Shown: piece after piece, positions 8,500-17,343 of the stretch
Numbering within the stretch: position 1 is the stretch's first letter
Layout of the letters: each line of letters opens with the position of its first letter
Origin: Lentzea sp. NEAU-D7
GTDB taxonomy: Bacteria; Actinomycetota; Actinomycetes; Mycobacteriales; Pseudonocardiaceae
Reading direction: 5' to 3'
Length of the DNA stretch: 64,000 bases
Assembly (NCBI RefSeq): GCF_026242055.1
Contig: NZ_JAPJDL010000007.1
Coordinates: forward strand, 1-64,000
Notes under the pieces: generated by a model
Databases searched by the model: none
What the model was told of the DNA's origin: nothing
What the model saw: the letters and a program-made list of their open reading frames with translations, nothing else
Position numbers and translations under genes: made by a program

Positions 8500-10716
8500 T
8501 CAGTGCGACCGGGCCCACTCCGCGAGCTGCGCGCGAGTCGACAGGTCCAGCGCGGTCTTCACGTTGTGCACATGGGATTCCACAGTGCGGCGCGAAATCC
8601 CGAGCTTGGCCGCCACCTGGGCGTTCGTCAGGCCGCGCGCCACCAGTTCGACGACCATCCGCTGCCGGTCGCTGAGCACCGGGTGCCGCACCGCCTCCTG
8701 GTCCAGCGCGGTTTCCAGGGCGTGCCGCGCGTCCATCGCCCTGCCCGCGCCGAGCGCTCGCTGAAATGCCGACTGGGAAAGGGATTCCCGTGCCAGGTCC
8801 AGCGCGGCGGCAGTCTTCCGCCGCCACCACGCTTCCGGCGGAACAACCCACGTCGCGCGCATCTGCTGGCAGGCGGCCAGAAGCCGCACGCCGAGCTCGT
8901 GCCGGCCGGACGCCACCGCGACCAGGCCACGGCCCTCGACCGGCTCCAGCGCGGCCCGCGGTGCGTCCGCCGTCATCCGCGCGCTCTCCGCGAACCGGAC
9001 CCCCGCCGTCACCACATCCCCGCGCTCCAACGCGATGCACCCCGCCGTGTGCACGGCGATGGCCACGACGTCCTGGCGTGCATGGGCTCTGAGGACCGGC
9101 AACGCGCCGTCGACCAGTTCCTCGGCTGCGTCGACCGCACCGTCGGCGAGCAGCCGCCAGCCGAGGTTGTGGCTCGACACGGCCACACTCACCTCGTTGC
9201 CGTTGCGTACGCCGTGCTGGATCGATCGGCGCAACGCCTCTGCGGCGTTCGACACGTCGCCCGCGCCGTCGTGAGCGGCCGCCAACGTCCGGAACAGACG
9301 GCACATGATCAGGTCCTGCCCACCGGACTTCGCCGTCTCGATCGCCTCGGTGGCGTACTTCACCGCTTGCTCGTGCCGTTCCTCGTGGCTTGCCAGCAGA
9401 GACGCGTACTCCAGCGCGAGGATCCGGTAACGGGCGTCGGCGGGTGACTGGTGCAGCACCTGCGTCAGCACCGCGCCGGCCTGGGCGAAGCGCCCGCGGT
9501 CGAAGCACACCCTGAGCAGCATCGTGGCGAGCAACAGCCGCCGGTCGTCCTGCGGCTCCACCAGGTGAGCGAACGCGTACGCCGCGTTGTCGTACTCCCG
9601 GTGCTGCGCCTCGACCTGCTCCGGCGCGAGGATCGACGACGAGACGCCGGGTTCGCCCTTCTCGCAGAGCCACGCGATGATCCGTTCCGCCGTCACCGCG
9701 TGCTCGCCGTGCTCCTCCAGCCGTTCCCGGGCGTAGAGGCGAACGGATTCGAGCATCCGGAACCGGCCGCCGGACTCCCGCACCACCAACGACTTCGCCT
9801 GCAACGCCGTGAGCGGCCCGATCACCTCGCCCCCGTGGACGACCCGGGCGAGGTCCAGCCCGAACCCGCCCGGCAGCAGTGCGAGCCGCCGGAACAGCTC
9901 CTGCTCGGCCCCGGTCAGCAGGTCGTGGCTCCACGCGATGGCCGCACGCAGGCCGCCGAGCAGGTCGAGCCGGTGGTCGAGACGCTCCGCGATCTCGTGC
10001 AACGGCACGGAGCCGGAGAGCTTCGCCGCCAGTTCGACGGCCAGCGGCACGCCGTCCAGCCGTGCGCAGATCGCCTCGACCGCCTCGGGGTCTCCGCTCG
10101 TTCCCGCGCGTTCGGCGAACAGCTCCACCGCGTCGGCCATGCCGTGCAGCGGGTAGACGACCTCGCCGATCGACCGCAGGGCCTCCCGGCTGGTCGCGAG
10201 AACCTGCACGTTCGGACAGCGCGACAGCAGCGCGTCCACGACGGCACAACACTCCTCGACGAGGTGCTCGCAGTTGTCGGCGAGCAGCAGGACCCGCCGG
10301 CCGCCCAGTTCCTGGAGCAACGTCGTCCGCAACGCGACACCGGCGCGCTGGTGCACGCCGGCGGCTTCCGCGAACACTTCCACCACCTGCTCCGGCCGGG
10401 TCAGCCTGCCCAGCTCGACCATGCGGACCTCGGCGCGTCCGGCCCGCCTGGCGAGCTCGACCGCGAGCCTGGTCTTCCCGATCCCGGCCGACCCCACGAG
10501 CGTGAGCATCCTGTGCTTGCGCAGCAACGGGAGCAGCTCCGCCAGCTCGCGCTCCCTGCCGACGAACGCGTCGTCGTGGCCGGGCAGCTCGGCGACCACA
10601 GTGGACGTCCCCGTGGAACGCCGGCGGTAGGCACGCTGACGGCACGCGTTCGAGCAGTACCGAGCCCGCGACGGCAGGGACGCGAACTCCGTGCCACAGC
10701 TCGGGCAGACACCCAT
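8500..10716 (-). CDS. LuxR family NTPase regulator with N-terminal zinc ribbon
   Basis: The 738-aa regulator combines three parts. Residues 3-35 carry CPSCGTEF and YCSNACRQRAYRR, a four-cysteine zinc-ribbon-like module. Residues about 48-340 are an AAA/NB-ARC-like NTPase with Walker A GSAGIGKT and LLLADNCEHL as Walker B. A helical repeat region follows, then a C-terminal LuxR/GerE helix-turn-helix (LSDRQRMVVELVARGLTNAQVAAKLGISRR, broken here only by the wording). This resembles LAL/AfsR-like activators that hydrolyse nucleotide to switch on a cluster. The ATG at 10716 follows TACGCT by 6 nt, suggesting a leaderless start. The target is unknown; the downstream orphan and exporter genes are candidates. 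Confidence 0.85.
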   Translation of the reverse strand: MGVCPSCGTEFASLPSRARYCSNACRQRAYRRRSTGTSTVVAELPGHDDAFVGRERELAELLPLLRKHRMLTLVGSAGIGKTRLAVELARRAGRAEVRMVELGRLTRPEQVVEVFAEAAGVHQRAGVALRTTLLQELGGRRVLLLADNCEHLVEECCAVVDALLSRCPNVQVLATSREALRSIGEVVYPLHGMADAVELFAERAGTSGDPEAVEAICARLDGVPLAVELAAKLSGSVPLHEIAERLDHRLDLLGGLRAAIAWSHDLLTGAEQELFRRLALLPGGFGLDLARVVHGGEVIGPLTALQAKSLVVRESGGRFRMLESVRLYARERLEEHGEHAVTAERIIAWLCEKGEPGVSSSILAPEQVEAQHREYDNAAYAFAHLVEPQDDRRLLLATMLLRVCFDRGRFAQAGAVLTQVLHQSPADARYRILALEYASLLASHEERHEQAVKYATEAIETAKSGGQDLIMCRLFRTLAAAHDGAGDVSNAAEALRRSIQHGVRNGNEVSVAVSSHNLGWRLLADGAVDAAEELVDGALPVLRAHARQDVVAIAVHTAGCIALERGDVVTAGVRFAESARMTADAPRAALEPVEGRGLVAVASGRHELGVRLLAACQQMRATWVVPPEAWWRRKTAAALDLARESLSQSAFQRALGAGRAMDARHALETALDQEAVRHPVLSDRQRMVVELVARGLTNAQVAAKLGISRRTVESHVHNVKTALDLSTRAQLAEWARSH

Positions 10717-10744
10717 CACACGAGCGTACGACCGTCTCGTCGTC

Positions 10745-12952
10745 TCAGTTGGAAGGTGTGCGGAGTTCCACGACCAGCGTGGTGCCGGAGACCAGCTCCG
10801 CGAGTTCGACCCGGTCCTTCGCCTTCGAGCGCCAGCCGCTCCGGATCCGCTGCACCACCTGCGTCTTCGTGACGTCGGCCGCCTCCGCCTCGATCACGAC
10901 GTCCTTGCCGTTCTCGAGGTGGATCACGGCTCTGGTGAACCTCGGGGCGTGCGGCACGAACTCACCGGTTCCCGGCACCGCCGGGTACATCCCGAGCGCG
11001 CTGAACACGTACCAGGCCGACATCGTGCCGAGGTCGTCGTTGCCCGTGACGCCCGCCGGGCCGTTGACGAACAGCGTCTGCGCGGCCCGCACGACCACCG
11101 ACGCCTTCTCCGGCTTCCCGATGAGCGCGTACATCCAGGGCACGTGCAGGTCGGGTTCGTTGTTCGGGTTGTACCTGAACTGGTTGTAGTAGTCGTACGG
11201 ACCGACGACCCACTTCTCGCGGACCGTCCGCTTCGGGTCGACGAGCAGGTCCGCGTAGGCGAAGAAGTCGTCCAGCCGCGCCTCGGCCGCCGCCTTGCCG
11301 CCGAGCGCCGTGATCAGTCCGGTGATGTCGTGCTGGCACAGCCACTGGTACTGCCACGCCGTTCCCTCGTGGAACCCCTCCGGCCCCTGCGGTGTGAACG
11401 GGGTGAGCCAGGCGCCGTTCTGCAGCTTGGGCCGCGGGAAGCCGGTGAAGCCCCGGTCCGTGACGCTGTTGTCCCAGAGAGTTCGGTGGTTGAGACCCCG
11501 CGCGCGCAGTCGTTCGGCGTCCTCGGTGTGGCCCAGCGCCTCGGCCATGATCGCGAGCGTGGCATCGGCCAGCGCGTACTCCATGGTCGCCGACGCGCCG
11601 TGGTGCGGATCGGTGTCCTGCCCCTTCTTCGGGAAGCGCTTGTCGTACTGGACGAAGCCCTTGGCGAGGTAGTTCGGGTTGCCGGACCTGCCCTGGAAGC
11701 GGGAGCTCTGCGGCGGGACGCCGTCGGCGTTCTGCAGCAACGCCTGGTACGCCTGCTCTTCGAAGCCCGCGAGATGACCGAACCGCCACAGGTCGACCAG
11801 GAACGGCGTGACCGGGTCGCCGGTCATGCAGTTCGTCTCCTGGTTCGCGTACGCCCAGCGCGGCAGCCAGCCGCCCTGCTCGTGGATCGCCAGGATGCTC
11901 CGCGCGATGTCCTTGCTCCTGGTCGTGCGGATCAGCGCGAGGAGCTGGTTGTGGGCCCTGTAGGTGTCCCACAGCGAGTAGTACTCGTAGTAGGTCCAGC
12001 CGTCGGCCTGGTGGATCTGGTCGTCGAAGCCGCGGTACCGGCCGTCCGCGTCGCTGCCGGTCAGCGGCTGGAGCAGCACGTGGTAGAGCGCGGTGTAGAA
12101 GACCGCCCGCTCGTCCCAGTCCTCCGTCTCGATCTCGATGCACCCGAGCTCCGCGCGCCAGGCCTCCTGCGCCTCGTTGCGGATGTCGTCGAAGGTCTTG
12201 CCGGCGGTCTCGGTCTCCAGGTTGTTCGCGGCGCCCTGCTCGTCCACTTGGGACAGTGCGGTCACCGCCGTGACCGGGCCCGGCGCGAACGTGACCCAGG
12301 CTCCCCGGAGTCCGGCGCCTCCCGCGGAGTCGCGCCGGCCGGGCCTGGGTCCGGTCGGGCCCCAGGTGCCGAACTCCTCGAAGGGGCGGTCGAACCTGGT
12401 GGTGAAGCAGGTGACGTACGGACGGCCACCGCAGAAGGCCTGCGTCTCCACGGTTCCGGTGATCGTGCGGTCGTCCACGACCCTGATGGAGCTGGCGCTG
12501 ACGGGTTCCTTGTCGTTGGCCTGCCCGACGTTGACGAGCAGCGTGCCCCTGACACCACCGGGGAACGTGTAGCGCTCGACGCCGGCCCTCGTGGTGGCGG
12601 TGCACTCGACGGTGATGTCGCGGTCCAGCTTCACCTTGTAGTAGCCGGGTTTGCCGATCTCGCCGTCGTGCGTGTACGCGCTGGCGTACCGCTTGTGGTC
12701 GAACGTCTGCGGCAGCTGCGTCACCGGGAGGATCGGCACCAGCCCGCCCTGCTCCCAGCACCCCGCGCCGGACAGGAAGAAGTGCCCGAAGCCGCGGATC
12801 TGCTGGTCGTCGTAGCGGTAGCCGGCGTAGTGGGAACCGATCGGGCTGGAGTGGGCCTTGCCGAACGGCATGGACGCGCCGGGGAACGTGTTTCCCTCGT
12901 CCTTCGTGCCGATGAAGGTGTTGACCGACTCGATGGGATCCAGTGCGTCCAC
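10745..12952 (-). CDS. Glycoside hydrolase family 92 alpha-mannosidase, apparently cytoplasmic
   Basis: The 735-aa protein has the GH92 layout: an N-terminal beta-sandwich beginning DPIESVNTFIGT and PGASMPFG, then an (alpha/alpha) barrel with HEQGGWLPRW, MTGDPV, EGTAWQYQW and the diagnostic GNDDLGTMSAWYVFSALG. GH92 enzymes are calcium-dependent exo-acting mannosidases that cleave alpha-1,2/1,3-linked mannose from glycans by inversion. Most bacterial members are secreted, but no signal peptide is present from the GTG at 12952; the longer reading to 13105 is Pro/Gly/Arg-rich and not a signal either. It is followed after 28 bp by the LuxR regulator. A link to the ManA-type gene at 16.3 kb is possible. 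Confidence 0.88.
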   Translation of the reverse strand: MDALDPIESVNTFIGTKDEGNTFPGASMPFGKAHSSPIGSHYAGYRYDDQQIRGFGHFFLSGAGCWEQGGLVPILPVTQLPQTFDHKRYASAYTHDGEIGKPGYYKVKLDRDITVECTATTRAGVERYTFPGGVRGTLLVNVGQANDKEPVSASSIRVVDDRTITGTVETQAFCGGRPYVTCFTTRFDRPFEEFGTWGPTGPRPGRRDSAGGAGLRGAWVTFAPGPVTAVTALSQVDEQGAANNLETETAGKTFDDIRNEAQEAWRAELGCIEIETEDWDERAVFYTALYHVLLQPLTGSDADGRYRGFDDQIHQADGWTYYEYYSLWDTYRAHNQLLALIRTTRSKDIARSILAIHEQGGWLPRWAYANQETNCMTGDPVTPFLVDLWRFGHLAGFEEQAYQALLQNADGVPPQSSRFQGRSGNPNYLAKGFVQYDKRFPKKGQDTDPHHGASATMEYALADATLAIMAEALGHTEDAERLRARGLNHRTLWDNSVTDRGFTGFPRPKLQNGAWLTPFTPQGPEGFHEGTAWQYQWLCQHDITGLITALGGKAAAEARLDDFFAYADLLVDPKRTVREKWVVGPYDYYNQFRYNPNNEPDLHVPWMYALIGKPEKASVVVRAAQTLFVNGPAGVTGNDDLGTMSAWYVFSALGMYPAVPGTGEFVPHAPRFTRAVIHLENGKDVVIEAEAADVTKTQVVQRIRSGWRSKAKDRVELAELVSGTTLVVELRTPSN

Positions 12953-13181
12953 GTGATCGACCCTAGTGGTGGTTCCCGGCCCTGGCCGAGTGGTCCGGTC
13001 GGGTGGTCCCGCGGTGAGGGACCGGGCCGGGGCGCGACCACCGCCGCACGCGCACCCCGGCCCGGGGGTCTGCTCACCGGACCGGGGTACAACGCGGTCC
13101 GTCACCAGATCATCGCTGAGCGCACACGGTCCAGGTCAAGACCATGACGATCACCTGTCCGGTTCCGGACAACACGAGCCG

Positions 13182-14120
13182 TCAGGCCGGGATCGCCTGA
13201 AGCGACGTGCAGCCCACGCCGAGCTTCGCCAACGCCTCCAGGGTGAGCTCGGCGAGCCGGTCGTTCAGGGCCGGGTCCGGCAGCGACGACCGCGTCCGGT
13301 GCAGCTCAGCCGCGGTGGCGCCGGGGCCGTGACCGTACGTGACCACAACGGATCTGTTGTCCGTCGCGCTCACCTCGACCCTGATGCTCGAGTAGATGCC
13401 GGTCAACAACGAGTTGATCTTCCACGCGAGGTCGACCACGCCGACGAACGCGGTCAGGCCGGCGACGACCGTCAGGATCGTCACCGGGTCCGCCTCGAGC
13501 TCGCTCTTCATCGGTGTCGTCCACTTCGCACCGTCGTAGAGCCGGACCGCGTGGTCGGCTGTGGTCAGGTCGATCTCGACCTGCCTGGACCTGGCCTCGC
13601 TGAACATGGTGCCCGTGGCGATCTTCTGCTCGAACCAGACCAGCACGGTGTCCACCGGGGTGAGGCTGTCGGTTCCCATGACCACCTTGTCCTGCGCCGC
13701 GTAGATCGGCGTCACCGACTTGTTGCCCGCGCCGTCCACCGAGACAGCGGCCAGCACCGGATGGATGTCCCCGAAGTCGTTCTGGAACGTGATCGCCGTC
13801 GGCGACGGGCCGGTGCCGGGCCCCTTGAGCTCGCCGTACTTGTCCATCTCGACCAGGGAGCCCAGCCCGACGTCCAGCGCGTCGTCGGCGACCATCACCT
13901 GCGGGCTGTCCGGGTAGGAGTTCGTCACGAAGAACTGGAACTCCGGCTTCCAGGAGAACGTGTTCGAGCCGAGGTACGTCTCCTTGTCGGCCGACTTCCA
14001 GACGACGTTGTACGTGTCCTTGACCTTCCTCGCGAAGCAGAGGTTGTAGTGGTTCGCCTTCATCTTGACGAGAGCGTCCGGGGTGAGCCGGATCTCGACG
14101 CTCTTCTGGCCATCGGTCAT
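13182..14120 (-). CDS. Orphan 312-aa protein divergent from a SARP-like activator
   Basis: I do not recognise this family. The start at 14120 is supported by GGAG 6 nt upstream. The N-terminal 150 residues look like a beta-rich domain: SVEIRLTPDALVKMKA, NLCFARKV, VVWKSA, FSWKPEFQFFVTNSY. The middle has DKVVMGTDSLTPVDTVLVWFE, and residues about 220-245 form the one long hydrophobic stretch (VTILTVVAGLTAFVGVVDLA), which could be membrane-interacting. There is no signal peptide. It is transcribed away from a small SARP-type regulator with 352 bp between starts, so it may be a regulatory target. A self-assembling or membrane-active protein is only speculation. Confidence 0.65.
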   Translation of the reverse strand: MTDGQKSVEIRLTPDALVKMKANHYNLCFARKVKDTYNVVWKSADKETYLGSNTFSWKPEFQFFVTNSYPDSPQVMVADDALDVGLGSLVEMDKYGELKGPGTGPSPTAITFQNDFGDIHPVLAAVSVDGAGNKSVTPIYAAQDKVVMGTDSLTPVDTVLVWFEQKIATGTMFSEARSRQVEIDLTTADHAVRLYDGAKWTTPMKSELEADPVTILTVVAGLTAFVGVVDLAWKINSLLTGIYSSIRVEVSATDNRSVVVTYGHGPGATAAELHRTRSSLPDPALNDRLAELTLEALAKLGVGCTSLQAIPA

Positions 14121-14472
14121 GGTCGTTCTCCTGTCCTGGATGTCAGGGCCGTGCGGTCCCGACACCGCACACGCTCCGATGCCCGCGTCTCCCCGGCATC
14201 GCCGTAACGCACGACGTCCTGTCGCCGCCGCATCGACGTCACCCGATGGGCTGGACCGGAACAGGCGCGTCCGTTGGGCCATTGGCGTTATGGCTGCCGG
14301 GTGATCGGCGACGCGCTGTCGCCGCGGACTCCCTACCGGGTGGCGGTCAAGTGCGCGCACGACTGAGGGGCCACCACCGGACGGCCGAAGGGCGGACGCC
14401 GCCGCAGGCGGACGAGAGATGCCCCGGAGACGCCACCGGGCGATGCTCGAAACGGCCGACGGAAGGATCACG
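14121..14472. promoter_or_regulatory. Divergent control region with 11-bp-phased heptamers
   Basis: This 352-bp gap separates the orphan gene (minus) from the SARP-like gene (plus). CGACGTC occurs at 14212-14218 and again at 14234-14240, exactly 22 bp apart, with CGCCGCC phased midway at 14223-14229. Known SARPs bind heptameric direct repeats spaced by 11 bp on one DNA face, so this is a plausible activator site. No gene is evident within the gap. Confidence 0.4.
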
Positions 14473-15186
14473 ATGAGAGACGCCGATGGCGCACACCTGG
14501 TGTTGCTGGGCCGGTTCGAGCTGCTCACTGGCCGCGGGGACGTCGTGCTGCCCAAGGGCGCCCAGCGGTTGCTGGCCTTCCTCGCGATCCACCACGGCGA
14601 CGCGGTGAGCCGGCAGGCCGCCGCCGAGCAGCTGTGGCCCGAGTGCCGCAGGCAGCGCGCGACCGCCAACGTGCGGCAGGCGTTGTGGCACCTGCGCCGC
14701 GCCACAGACCGCCCCGTCGTCGAACCCTCGGTGGACCGGCTGCGGCTGTCCCCCGCTCTGACCGTCGACTTCTGCCTTGCCGTGGAAGCGGCACACCACG
14801 TCGTCGGCGCTACAGCCGCGGCGGGCGCGGCCGGGCTCGTCGGCGCGTTGTCGAGGGATCTGCTGCCGTACTGGCCGGAGGAGTGGCTGGCCGCCGAGCG
14901 ACGGCGCTGGGAACAGGTCAGGCTGCACGCGCTGGAGGCGATCGCCCAGCACTTCATCTCGGCCGGCGCACACCTCGCCGCGATGGAGGCCGCGTTCACC
15001 GCGATCTCCATCGACCCGGTGCGGGAAACCGCGCACCGGTCGGTGATCGCGGCACACCTCGCCCAGGGCAACTGCGGGTCGGCATTGCGGCACTACCAGC
15101 ACTACCGCGCCCTTCTGCACCGCGAACTGGGCGTCACACCGTCATCGCACATGACCCGGCTCGTCGCGTCCCAGTCAGCGTTGTGA
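14473..15186 (+). CDS. Small SARP-type (AfsR/DnrI) transcriptional activator
   Basis: The 237-aa protein has an OmpR-like winged helix (residues about 10-95, including VLPKGAQRLLAFLAIHHGDAV and ANVRQALWHLRR) and a BTAD helical-repeat domain (about 100-237, with EEWLAAERRRWEQVRLHALEAIA and GNCGSALRHYQHYRALLHRELG). This is the SARP architecture, activating transcription by recruiting RNA polymerase at direct repeats. The ATG at 14473 has GGAAGG 6 nt upstream. SARPs are usually cluster-situated, yet no biosynthetic cluster is nearby. The divergent orphan gene is the closest potential target. Confidence 0.82.
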   Translation: MRDADGAHLVLLGRFELLTGRGDVVLPKGAQRLLAFLAIHHGDAVSRQAAAEQLWPECRRQRATANVRQALWHLRRATDRPVVEPSVDRLRLSPALTVDFCLAVEAAHHVVGATAAAGAAGLVGALSRDLLPYWPEEWLAAERRRWEQVRLHALEAIAQHFISAGAHLAAMEAAFTAISIDPVRETAHRSVIAAHLAQGNCGSALRHYQHYRALLHRELGVTPSSHMTRLVASQSAL

Positions 15187-15233
15187 GCCATGGGCGTCAA
15201 CCCGCGGCAGCCCCTTGACCGGGCAGGAAACTG

Positions 15234-15262
15234 TTGACAAGCCCGTAAAGCCGAGGTGAGAT
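15234..15262 (+). promoter_or_regulatory. Consensus-like promoter of the lacI-type gene
   Basis: TTGACA at 15234-15239 is followed after 17 bp by TGAGAT at 15257-15262. The ATG lies 9 nt further on with no ribosome-binding site, so the transcript is probably leaderless or nearly so. Confidence 0.5.
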
Positions 15263-15271
15263 ACGCCCACT

Positions 15272-16315
15272 ATGACAACGTTGTCCCCCAGCGGGCCCGT
15301 AGCCGGTCAGCGCAAGGTACGTCGCGCGACGATGAACGACGTCGCGCGGCTGGCGGGCGTGAGCATCAAGACCGTCTCGCGCGTGGTCAACGACGAGCCG
15401 GGCGTGCACCCGTCCACCGCCGAGCGCGTGCTCGCGGCCATCGACCAGCTCGGGTTCCGGAGGAACCTGAGTGCCCGCAACCTGCGCCGGGGCTCGTCCA
15501 CCGGCACGATCGGGCTGGTGCTGGAGGACGTCGGCAACCCGTTCTACTCCGGCGTGACCCGCGCTGTCGAGGAAATCGCCCGGCTGCGCGGCAGACAGGT
15601 GATCTCGGGGTCGTCCGACGAGGATCCCGGGCGTGAACGCGAGCTGGCGCTGGAGTTCTGCAGCAGGCGCGTGGACGGGCTGCTGATCGTGCCCGCCGGC
15701 CTGCAGCACAGCTACCTGGTTCCCGAGATGCGCGCGGGCACGCCCGTGGTGTTCCTGGACCGGCCCGCGGGTGACGTCGTGGCGGACACCGTGCTGGTGG
15801 ACAACATCGGCGGCACCGTCGAGGCGGTCACGCACCTCGCCTCGCACGGGCACCGCCGCATCGCGTTCCTCGGTGACGCGCCGGACATCTTCACGGCCAA
15901 CGAGCGCCTGCGCGGTTACCGCGAAGGGTGCGTGCGAGCGGGCATCGGGTACCACGAGGAGCTCGTGGCGATGGGCCCGCACGACGAAAGCAGCGTCAGG
16001 ACCACGTTGCAGCGCCTGCACGGCATGCGGGAGCCCGCGACGGCGATCGTGGCCGGCAACAACCGCATCACCGTCTACATCCTGCGCGCACTCGCGGGCG
16101 TCGCCGAGAGGCCCGCGCTGGTGGGCTTCGACGACTTCGAACTCGCTGACCTGTTGTCGCCGCCGGTGACCGTGATCGCGCACGACGCGAGCGCGCTCGG
16201 CAAGGCGGCCACCGATTTGTTGTTCGCCCGACTGGATGGCGACAACTCACCACCGCGCCGCGTCGTGCTGCCGGTGCGCTTGGTGCCACGAGGATCCGGG
16301 GAGGTCCACGCGTGA
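15272..16315 (+). CDS. LacI family transcriptional regulator
   Basis: The 347-aa protein has the LacI helix-turn-helix and hinge near residues 20-70 (MNDVARLAGVSIKTVSRVVN, then VLAAIDQLGFRRN and NLSARNLRRGS). A periplasmic-binding-protein-like sensor domain follows (IGLVLEDVGNPFYSGVTRAVEE, VDGLLIVPAG, VVFLDRP, HRRIAFLGD). It is the first gene of a tightly overlapped sugar operon (GTGA overlap with the next gene) and almost certainly controls it, releasing DNA when it binds the imported sugar or its phosphate. Ligand unknown. Confidence 0.9.
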   Translation: MTTLSPSGPVAGQRKVRRATMNDVARLAGVSIKTVSRVVNDEPGVHPSTAERVLAAIDQLGFRRNLSARNLRRGSSTGTIGLVLEDVGNPFYSGVTRAVEEIARLRGRQVISGSSDEDPGRERELALEFCSRRVDGLLIVPAGLQHSYLVPEMRAGTPVVFLDRPAGDVVADTVLVDNIGGTVEAVTHLASHGHRRIAFLGDAPDIFTANERLRGYREGCVRAGIGYHEELVAMGPHDESSVRTTLQRLHGMREPATAIVAGNNRITVYILRALAGVAERPALVGFDDFELADLLSPPVTVIAHDASALGKAATDLLFARLDGDNSPPRRVVLPVRLVPRGSGEVHA

Positions 16316-17343
16316 GTTCTGGTGTTCTCCACCAGCCTGTCAACTTGCCCGCCAACCAGCCGAAGCAGTTCTACCGCGGCGGTGAGGCGATCGCCGCGTT
16401 GCGCGGCGGGACCAGCGGTGACTTCGGCCCCGAGGACTGGGTGGCGTCGACGACGACTCTCTACGGGCGCAGCGACGCCGGTCTGACAACGTTGCCGGAC
16501 GGCGTCCTGCTGCGCGACGCGGTGCAGGCGGACCCGCTGGGATGGCTCGGCGCGGACCACGCGGCGAAGTTCGGCGGCGACACGGCGTTGCTGGTGAAGC
16601 TGCTCGACGCGGGCCAGCGCCTGCCGGTGCACTGCCACCCGTCGAACGCGTTCGCGTCCTCCCACCTGAACTGCCGCCACGGCAAGACGGAGGCGTGGAT
16701 CGTCGTCGGCACGACCGGCGCGAACCCGACCGTCTACATCGGATTCCGCGAGGACGTGCCCGCGGACACCGTCGCCGACTGGGTCGCCACGCAGGACACC
16801 AAGGCGATGCTCGACGCGCTGAACCCGGTCTGCGTCCGTCCCGGCGACACCGTGTTCGTGCCCGCCGGCGTGCCGCACGCGATCGGCGAGGGCGTGTTCA
16901 TCGTCGAACTGCAGCAGCCCACGGACTTCTCGGTCACGCTGGAGTGGCAGGGCTTCCTCGCCGACGCGGACGTCGGCCACCTCGGCCTCGGCTACGACGT
17001 CGCGCTCGACTGCGTCGACCGGCGGGGCTGGAACGGCAAGCTCGACGAGCTCGTGCGCCAGACGTCCGAGAAGTGGGCGCCGTCGGTCGACCTGCTCGGC
17101 CACGACGCGGACCCGTTCTTCCAGGCCGACCGCCTTCACGTCGAGGGCTCCTTCACGCTGGAGCCGTCGTTCGCCGTGCTGGTGGTGCTGGAGGGCGCGG
17201 GCAAGCTCGGTGAGCTGGAAGTGCGCAAGGGCCACACGCTCGTCGTGCCGCACGCGGCGGGTGAGCTCGGTCTGACCGGTGATCTGGTGGCGATCCGCTG
17301 CCGTCCGCCCGTTCTGTCCACAGTGGAGGATGTGACGCCTTGA
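16312..17343 (+). CDS. Class I mannose-6-phosphate isomerase-like protein
   Basis: The 343-aa cupin protein resembles ManA-type isomerases. A metal site is formed by LPVHCHPSNAF plus KTEAWIVVG, and by the later VPAGVPHAIGEGVFIVELQQP. ManA interconverts mannose-6-phosphate and fructose-6-phosphate using zinc. The protein starts at a GTG overlapping the lacI stop and ends overlapping the ATPase gene, so it belongs to a sugar-uptake operon. It is divergent from housekeeping ManA, and might act on a different hexose or non-phosphorylated sugar. Confidence 0.82.
   Translation: MSSGVLHQPVNLPANQPKQFYRGGEAIAALRGGTSGDFGPEDWVASTTTLYGRSDAGLTTLPDGVLLRDAVQADPLGWLGADHAAKFGGDTALLVKLLDAGQRLPVHCHPSNAFASSHLNCRHGKTEAWIVVGTTGANPTVYIGFREDVPADTVADWVATQDTKAMLDALNPVCVRPGDTVFVPAGVPHAIGEGVFIVELQQPTDFSVTLEWQGFLADADVGHLGLGYDVALDCVDRRGWNGKLDELVRQTSEKWAPSVDLLGHDADPFFQADRLHVEGSFTLEPSFAVLVVLEGAGKLGELEVRKGHTLVVPHAAGELGLTGDLVAIRCRPPVLSTVEDVTP

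Noticed and set aside
6774-8675. 633-codon frame antisense to the ABC ATPase and the orphan gene
   Set aside because: It spans two well-supported genes in antisense and has no recognisable domain.
8500-15186. Biosynthetic gene cluster suggested by LuxR/LAL and SARP regulators and an exporter
   Set aside because: No PKS, NRPS, RiPP precursor or tailoring set is present between 5.5 and 15.2 kb.
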